39,528 bases of DNA from an uncultured bacterium. Its GTDB lineage: Bacteria; Patescibacteriota; Minisyncoccia; Phycocordibacterales; UBA9973. Of this stretch, positions 1 through 5,890 are shown piece by piece (positions within the stretch are counted from its first letter, which is position 1; each line of letters opens with the position of its first letter). The stretch lies in contig CAIJZZ010000003.1 in NCBI GenBank assembly GCA_903825255.1, positions 1-39,528 on the forward strand, written 5' to 3'. Made by a program: the position numbers and the translations under genes. The notes under the pieces were generated by a model that did not search any database, was not told the origin of the DNA, and worked only from the letters and a program-made list of their open reading frames with translations.

Positions 1-236
1 GCCCAAATACCTTGCGCTTCGCCTTTTTCCATTCGCTCAACCATCTCCTTAAACACGGGTCGCCCTGGTATTTTGGCGGTCTGCTTTTCGACAAAGACAT
101 CAATTATTTCTAAACTTTCTTTTATCGCTAACTCTTTTAACTCAGAAAGTTGATCAGAAATACTGCGGACTTGTCTGTCTTTGTCGTCTGTGGACTTGCG
201 AGTATATATGAAAAACTTTTTGGTTGGATTATTCAT
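1..236 (-). CDS. Serine site-specific recombinase (resolvase/invertase family), N-terminal part, truncated by window edge
   Basis: Reverse complement from ATG at 236 reads MNNPTKKFFIYTRKSTDDKDRQVRSISDQLSELKELAIKESLEIIDVFVEKQTAKIPGRPVFKEMVERMEKGEAQGIW...; YTRKSTDD...SISDQ fits the catalytic-Ser N-terminal motif of serine recombinases. Not in the ORF track because it is open at the edge. Confidence 0.85.
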   Translation of the reverse strand, partial: MNNPTKKFFIYTRKSTDDKDRQVRSISDQLSELKELAIKESLEIIDVFVEKQTAKIPGRPVFKEMVERMEKGEAQGIW

Positions 237-395
237 AATGTTCAATATTACCTTTCAATATTTTGTATTGGCTACGAGGAGCCACGCGGAGCGTGGAAAA
301 TCTTGGCGGGGTTTGGGTTTGGCGGGAATTCAGCCCAATCATCGGCGCTTCGCGCCGACGCATTTTTTGGCGGGAATGCTCTAACCCAGAATTTG

Positions 396-486
396 CGGAG
401 ACGGCGGGATTCGAACCCGCGAGGAGGATATAAAGCCCCCTACCTCTTTAGCAAAGAGGCACGTTAGACCACTCTGACACGTCTCC
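396..486 (-). tRNA. tRNA-Ser(GCT)
   Basis: Reverse complement GGAGACGTGTCAGAGTGGTCTAACGTGCCTCTTTGCTAAAGAGG...CGGGTTCGAATCCCGCCGTCTCCG; 7-bp acceptor, anticodon loop TTGCTAA, long variable arm; 3' CCA not encoded. Confidence 0.95.
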
Positions 487-576
487 ATTTTTATTTAATA
501 ACTCTAACATATTTTTTCACTTTTTTCTTTTTTATGTTATATTAATTTCATCACTCTAAGGCGAGGAGACGTGGAT

Positions 577-604
577 ATGAAATATAAACTGCTTTATATT
601 TCAT
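577..604. repeat. Perfect 12-bp inverted repeat (ATGAAATATAAA-CTGC-TTTATATTTCAT)
   Basis: Direct reading of the sequence. Confidence 0.9.
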
Positions 605-692
605 CCGTTCAGCTTTAGCTGACAAGCTTTTACGAAGTAAGCTTGAGGGAAGAGCCCGAGAGGGCACGAAGACATGACGACGAACGAAGTGA

Positions 693-782
693 GGAGGCGT
701 GGATGAGTGGTTTAAATCAGCGGTTTACTAAACCGCCGAACCTTAATCGGTTCCGTGAGTTCGAATCTCACCGCCTCCGCCA
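693..782 (+). tRNA. tRNA-Ser-like gene, anticodon ACT, encoded 3' CCA
   Basis: GGAGGCG...GCGGT-TTACTAA-ACCGC...variable arm GAACC/GGTTC...GTGAG-TTCGAAT-CTCAC-CGCCTCC-G-CCA; anticodon positions 34-36 = ACT. Confidence 0.85.
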
Positions 783-1083
783 ACAAGAGCTAGCACGAGA
801 TGCCTAGTTTTTAAGGGTATTTTTTAGGTTAAAAAAATGACCCACTTGAGACACCCGAACTTTATTAAATTTGTAATTCCTAAAATTGGGAACGGCTTTT
901 TATTTACTCACTCTCTCACTTTACTTTTATCTTAAATTAGTATCTAATTTAATTGAAATCAGTTTTTTAACAATTTATTGAGAAAAAAATAGCTAAAAAG
1001 GAGGTACCGGCTATTCCCTTAATATAACACTATTAAATAAAATAAAATTTTCAATTTTTTCTAAACTTTAAAAATATTCTGAT

Positions 1084-2562
1084 ATGAAAAAGATTAAAAT
1101 TTTAATAGTTATACTGCTAATGCAGTTGGTGTGTTTTAACACCTTAAAATTAAATGCTCAGGATTATTATCCAATAGTTGATACCACAATAAATAAAATG
1201 TGGTGTAACCTTGGAATATGTACTGGCTGTGGACCGGGTGATCAGGATAGTGCAATATACTTTTATAAACTCAGCGGGGATACGGTAATCAATAGTAAAA
1301 CTTATAAAAGAATACTCCATTTGGATACCAAACATCACAACAATAGATACGATTGGTTCAGTGATGGTTTTATGAGAGAAGAAAATAAAAAGGTGTATTA
1401 CACCGATAAATTTTCCAAAAGAGAATGGCTTAACTATGATTTCAGCAAGCAGGTTGGTGATACGTTCCTAAGTGGAATACGCAAGGTTAGCGCAATAGAT
1501 GAGGTAATGATTTATAATAAATTGAGAAAACATTATTACATTGTCGATGATAATGGTCACGCCTGCGATGAATGGATTGAAGGAATAGGAAGTATAACAT
1601 TCCAACTACTAACTCCAAATTCATGCGGTACAGTTGGTTCTATGAATGTAGTCCTCTGTTATTCTGAAGACAATGTTGTGAAGTTCACAAATCCTAGATT
1701 TAATTTATGCTATTCTAAAAACCCTGATGCACTGATAAATACCAACAAACTTTGGAGTATGCAACGAATTACTGTTGCAAATCCATCTTCTTATTGGTCA
1801 TATTATTTAAAAATAATTGACCAAGATACTACTATAAACAATAAAATTTATAAAAAAGTTCTTAGATCCGATGATGAATTTCATTTGAAATGGGAATATT
1901 ATTGTTGTCTCCGTGAGACTTTTGATAAAAAAATCTATCGAATAGGAGGACCAACAGGGATAGATAAGGGCAATGACACAATTGAATACCTTATTTATGA
2001 CTTTAATCTTAAAAAGGGAGATAAATTTGTGGTAGGAAAAGTTGATTCTGTGAAGGATGTTATTATTGGTGATAGATCCCGTAAATGCTTATACTTTGGA
2101 AATAATTATTGGGTAACTGATACTTGGATTGAGGGTATAGGTAGTCTGTGTGGATTACTTAATGTCGGTTTGTGTTCTTGGATGGGTGGTGAATGCTCCT
2201 TGTTGTGCTATTTAGAAAATGACACAATTAAATATCATAATTCCGAATACAATTATTGTTTTTATAAAAAATCAGTAAATATTGAAGAATTAGAAAGAAC
2301 TAATTTAGGAATTAAAATATATCCAAATCCAGCAAACATTCAATCTGTTATTAGCTATGATCTATCTGAAAAATCCAATGTAATCTTTACAATTTACGAC
2401 ATGATGGGTAGAGAAGTTGATAAACTTATAAAAATAAATGAAGATGTAGGTGAACATAAAATCACCTATAATGTAGAAAAATTAAGAAATGGAACTTATT
2501 TTTATAGGTTAACAGCAGGAGCACATAGTTCTTATAACAAAATCATTGTAATTAAAAATTGA
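1084..2562 (+). CDS. Secreted protein with C-terminal T9SS type A (Por) sorting domain
   Basis: Signal peptide MKKIKILIVILLMQLVCFNTLKLNAQ; C-terminus IKIYPNPANIQSVISYDLSEKSNVIFTIYDMMGREVDKLIKINEDVGEHKITYNVEKLRNGTYFYRLTAG...KIIVIKN matches the YPNP...IYDxxGR...G.H...LxxGxYxxxL pattern. Confidence 0.85.
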   Translation: MKKIKILIVILLMQLVCFNTLKLNAQDYYPIVDTTINKMWCNLGICTGCGPGDQDSAIYFYKLSGDTVINSKTYKRILHLDTKHHNNRYDWFSDGFMREENKKVYYTDKFSKREWLNYDFSKQVGDTFLSGIRKVSAIDEVMIYNKLRKHYYIVDDNGHACDEWIEGIGSITFQLLTPNSCGTVGSMNVVLCYSEDNVVKFTNPRFNLCYSKNPDALINTNKLWSMQRITVANPSSYWSYYLKIIDQDTTINNKIYKKVLRSDDEFHLKWEYYCCLRETFDKKIYRIGGPTGIDKGNDTIEYLIYDFNLKKGDKFVVGKVDSVKDVIIGDRSRKCLYFGNNYWVTDTWIEGIGSLCGLLNVGLCSWMGGECSLLCYLENDTIKYHNSEYNYCFYKKSVNIEELERTNLGIKIYPNPANIQSVISYDLSEKSNVIFTIYDMMGREVDKLIKINEDVGEHKITYNVEKLRNGTYFYRLTAGAHSSYNKIIVIKN

Positions 2563-2584
2563 ATCATTTAAATTTTAAACTATT

Positions 2585-2620
2585 AAAAAGGTTTACTGAA
2601 TTCTAGTAAGCCTTTTTCTT
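2585..2620 (+). terminator. Rho-independent terminator
   Basis: AAAAAGGTTTACT-GAATTCT-AGTAAGCCTTTTT followed by T-rich tract. Confidence 0.75.
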
Positions 2621-2711
2621 TTTTCACCATATCATTAAACCATTACGACGCAATTGACAGCCTACTTTTTAAGTAGTAATCTCAAGTTAGAATTCACTAC
2701 TTTAAATATAA

Positions 2712-2974
2712 ACCAGAACCGAATTTGGTTCATTAAAAATATTATATATTTGGATTGAATGTTTTATAGTAGATGATGCAACCAATGTTTGTGTATGTCG
2801 TAGCGGTCCATTTTATGTTGGGTTTAGAGAAAAACCTGAGGATGAATTAATTAATTAAAAAAATATATGAAAATAATTTAATGCTCTATAAATAACAAGT
2901 TTTTTGATGACGGAAAAGAAAGAATTGACTTTGTGGTCCAAGAAACAGAAAGGTATAAATATTCAAGTTATTAA
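2712..2974 (+). pseudogene. Possible decayed gene remnants
   Basis: Start-less frames: ...FIVDDATNVCVCRSGPFYVGFREKPEDELIN* (stop 2856-2858) and ...NNKFFDDGKERIDFVVQETERYKYSSY* (stop about 2974); protein-like composition without intact ORF. Confidence 0.3.
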
Positions 2975-3131
2975 AAGGAATGGTACAGTTAGGTGTAACA
3001 TTTAAGGTCTATCCTGTGTCACTTTCGTCACTTTTTAGTTCGCACGAGGTGCGTCGTTGTGGTAAGATTAATTTATTAAAAATAACATTACAGGGCTTGT
3101 CCGTGATAAGTCCTGACACGAGGATCTCCGC

Positions 3132-4661
3132 ATGATAATAATTTTAAATTTTGGTAGTCAGTTTGCACATTTAATAGCCCGCAGAGTCCGTGACTTGGGA
3201 GTCAAAGCTGAAATACTCCCCTTTGATGCGCCTATCTCAAAAATTAAAGAATACAATCCTGTAGGCATTATTCTCTCCGGTGGGCCAGCATCGGTATTGG
3301 AAAAAGGTAGTCCAAGGCCTGATAAAAAAATATTTGATTTAGATATTCCTATTTTAGGTATTTGTTACGGGCAGCAAGTAATAGCTCAAATGCTTGATGG
3401 AAAAGTCGCCAAAGGTAAACACCGAGAATTCGGCAAAGAAATTTTAAAAATAAAAAAAAGTGAAAATATTTTTAAAGATCTATCACCTGAGGAGATAGTA
3501 TGGTTTTCTCATGGCGATCAAATCTCAAAGCTACCTAGAGGATTTACAACGACAGCTTCGACTCCCACTTGCAAATATGCTGGCTATGAAAACAAAAAGA
3601 AAAACTTTTATGCTATTCAATTTCACCCCGAAGTAACCCATACAAAAAATGGAATAAAAATAATTTCCAATTTTATTTTCTCAATTTGTCAGGCTAAAAA
3701 AAACTGGCAAATAGATTCTATCGCTAAAAAAACTATTAGTGAACTAAAAGAAAAAATTGGTAAAGATCATATTATTGTTGGTATTTCTGGTGGAGTGGAT
3801 TCATTGGTTGCTGGTACCCTACTTCATAAAGCTGTGGGCGAACAATTGCACGCAGTCTTTGTCGATACTGGAATGCTCCGTAAAAATGAAGTAGAAGACG
3901 TAGCCAAAGTTTTAAGAAAAAGAAAATTTGATTTGCATATTGTAGATGCTAAAGAATTATTTTTAGGTAGATTAAAAGGTATTACCGATCCAGAACAAAA
4001 ACGTAAAATAATCGGCCATACTTTTATTGAAGTTTTCGAAGACACTATAAAAAATAAATTAAAAAAATATCCGATTAAATATTTTGCTCAAGGCACGATT
4101 TATCCAGACCGCATTGAATCTGCTGAAGCTTCTAAGCATGCCTCTAAAATCAAAAGCCATCACAATCTTACGCTACCTGAAAAATTTGGTTTTGAAATAA
4201 TTGAACCAATTAGAGATTTATACAAAGATGAAGTTAGAAAATTGGGAGTAGTGCTTAATTTACCCAAAGAACTTTTGTGGCGACACCCCTTCCCGGGTCC
4301 AGGACTCGCTATCAGAATAGTCGGAGAAATTACCCTAGAAAGACTCCATATTTTACAAGAAGCAGATGCTGTTTTTATTGAAGAATTAAAAAAAGCGAAA
4401 GAATATGAAAAAATCTGGCAAGCTTTTGCAGTACTTTTACCCTTGAAAACCGTTGGTGTAATGGGAGATTCAAGAACTTATGAATATATCTTGGCCCTAC
4501 GAGCCGTAGATTCAGTCGATGGAATGAGTGCTGATTGGCATAAAATACCAAACGAATTGTTAGAAAAAATATCTAGTTCAATAGTTGGAAAAGTACGAGG
4601 CGTAAATAGAGTCCTCTATGATATAACCCAAAAACCACCCGCTACAATTGAATATGAGTAA
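3132..4661 (+). CDS. guaA: GMP synthase (glutamine-hydrolysing)
   Basis: Class I GATase GICYGQQ, HxE motif FHPEVTHT, PP-loop IVGISGGVDSLVAG, C-terminal DITQKPPATIEYE; GAGGA upstream of ATG. Confidence 0.97.
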   Translation: MIIILNFGSQFAHLIARRVRDLGVKAEILPFDAPISKIKEYNPVGIILSGGPASVLEKGSPRPDKKIFDLDIPILGICYGQQVIAQMLDGKVAKGKHREFGKEILKIKKSENIFKDLSPEEIVWFSHGDQISKLPRGFTTTASTPTCKYAGYENKKKNFYAIQFHPEVTHTKNGIKIISNFIFSICQAKKNWQIDSIAKKTISELKEKIGKDHIIVGISGGVDSLVAGTLLHKAVGEQLHAVFVDTGMLRKNEVEDVAKVLRKRKFDLHIVDAKELFLGRLKGITDPEQKRKIIGHTFIEVFEDTIKNKLKKYPIKYFAQGTIYPDRIESAEASKHASKIKSHHNLTLPEKFGFEIIEPIRDLYKDEVRKLGVVLNLPKELLWRHPFPGPGLAIRIVGEITLERLHILQEADAVFIEELKKAKEYEKIWQAFAVLLPLKTVGVMGDSRTYEYILALRAVDSVDGMSADWHKIPNELLEKISSSIVGKVRGVNRVLYDITQKPPATIEYE

Positions 4662-4672
4662 AAATAAAATGT

Positions 4673-4678
4673 TATAAT
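4673..4678 (+). promoter_or_regulatory. -10 element TATAAT 6 nt before the start codon of the kinase gene
   Basis: TATAAT-ATACTT-ATG. Confidence 0.6.
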
Positions 4679-4684
4679 ATACTT

Positions 4685-5449
4685 ATGAATCAAGAAATAA
4701 ATTTGGTGAAATTACAGGAGGAAAATAAAAGATTAACAGAATTATCTTCTAAGAAAGATGAGACGGTCTCAATCAGCGCACATCAGATCAGAACCTCTCT
4801 TTCAGCTATAAAATGGATTATGAAAATGTTCATAGACGGTGATCTAGGAAAATTATCCGGAGAGCAAGAAAATCTAATAAAAAAAGTTTATGAAAATAAT
4901 GAACGTGCGATCAGCATTATAAGTGAATTACTTCTTATAAATAAAACTGAAGATATAGTTGAAAAAAAATATATATATTCTAAAGTTGACATTACTGAAA
5001 TAATCGATGGCGCTATTTTTAATTTTTTTGGTGAGGCACATAAAAAAGGAATCGAAATAATTTTATTACCTCCTGAAAAAAAAATTGAAGATGTCCGAGC
5101 TGATAAAGAAAAGATTAGAGTTGTTTTAGAAAATCTTTTAGAAAATGCTATTAAATATAGTGAAGTAAATGGAAAAATATTTATTAATTTGAAACAAATA
5201 GAAGAACCGTCAAAAACTTTAGAAATATCAATCAAAGACACTGGTATAGGAATTTCTGAAGAAGGCAAAAATAAAATCTTTGAAAAATTCTTTCGTGACA
5301 TAACTGCTAAGAAAAAAGAACCAATGGGTTCAGGTATTGGTCTTTTTACTGTTAGAAAAATAATTGAGACACATGGAGGTAAAATATGGTTTGAAAGTAA
5401 AGAAAAAGAAGGTTCAACCTTTTTCTTTACTATCCCCATTTTCAACTGA
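4685..5449 (+). CDS. Sensor histidine kinase (HisKA + HATPase), no transmembrane sensor region
   Basis: H-box SAHQIRTSLSAI; N-box LLENAIKYSEV; DTGIGIS; GSGIGLFTVRKIIETHGGKIWFES. Confidence 0.93.
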   Translation: MNQEINLVKLQEENKRLTELSSKKDETVSISAHQIRTSLSAIKWIMKMFIDGDLGKLSGEQENLIKKVYENNERAISIISELLLINKTEDIVEKKYIYSKVDITEIIDGAIFNFFGEAHKKGIEIILLPPEKKIEDVRADKEKIRVVLENLLENAIKYSEVNGKIFINLKQIEEPSKTLEISIKDTGIGISEEGKNKIFEKFFRDITAKKKEPMGSGIGLFTVRKIIETHGGKIWFESKEKEGSTFFFTIPIFN

Positions 5450-5503
5450 AATTCCTAAATAATGTTTAACTGTACATATATTTGCATTCATTTTAAGCAG
5501 TAG

Positions 5504-5509
5504 TATAAT
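5504..5509 (+). promoter_or_regulatory. -10 element TATAAT 6 nt before the response regulator start; -35 TTTGCA at 5481-5486
   Basis: TTTGCA-17 nt-TATAAT-ATAGAT-ATG. Confidence 0.65.
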
Positions 5510-5515
5510 ATAGAT

Positions 5516-5890
5516 ATGGCAAAAACAATACTTATAATAGAAGATGACGCTTTCTTACAAGGGCTTGAAGCAACAAAACTTAAAAAGGAAGGTTATGAAA
5601 TTTTAACCGCTTCTAATAGCGTTGAAGCTTTTAAAATAATTGATGCTAAAACTAAACTTGATTTAATTTTACTTGATTTACTATTACCAGAAGTAGATGG
5701 TTTTATGATTCTAGAAAAAATTAGGCAAAACAAAGATTTACTGACTATTCCTGTCATCGTATTTTCAAATCTTTCTGAAGATAAAGATATTAAACGAGTT
5801 ACAAAGCTCGGCATAAGTGAATTTATGATAAAATCCAACTTTACTTTAGACGAACTCGCCCGTAAAGTGAAAGATTTAATTGGTCAATAA
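5516..5890 (+). CDS. Response regulator (receiver domain only)
   Basis: ILIIEDDAFLQ...LDLILLDLLLPEVDGF...VIVFSNLS...K-containing C-terminal part. Confidence 0.93.
   Translation: MAKTILIIEDDAFLQGLEATKLKKEGYEILTASNSVEAFKIIDAKTKLDLILLDLLLPEVDGFMILEKIRQNKDLLTIPVIVFSNLSEDKDIKRVTKLGISEFMIKSNFTLDELARKVKDLIGQ

Noticed and set aside
150-467. ORF 105 aa (+) and overlapping 181..384 ORF
   Set aside because: Overlaps tRNA-Ser(GCT) and the antisense of the recombinase; not protein-like.
4888-5445. 185-aa antisense ORF within the histidine kinase
   Set aside because: Mirror of a well-supported HK gene; composition typical of antisense of AT-rich coding sequence.
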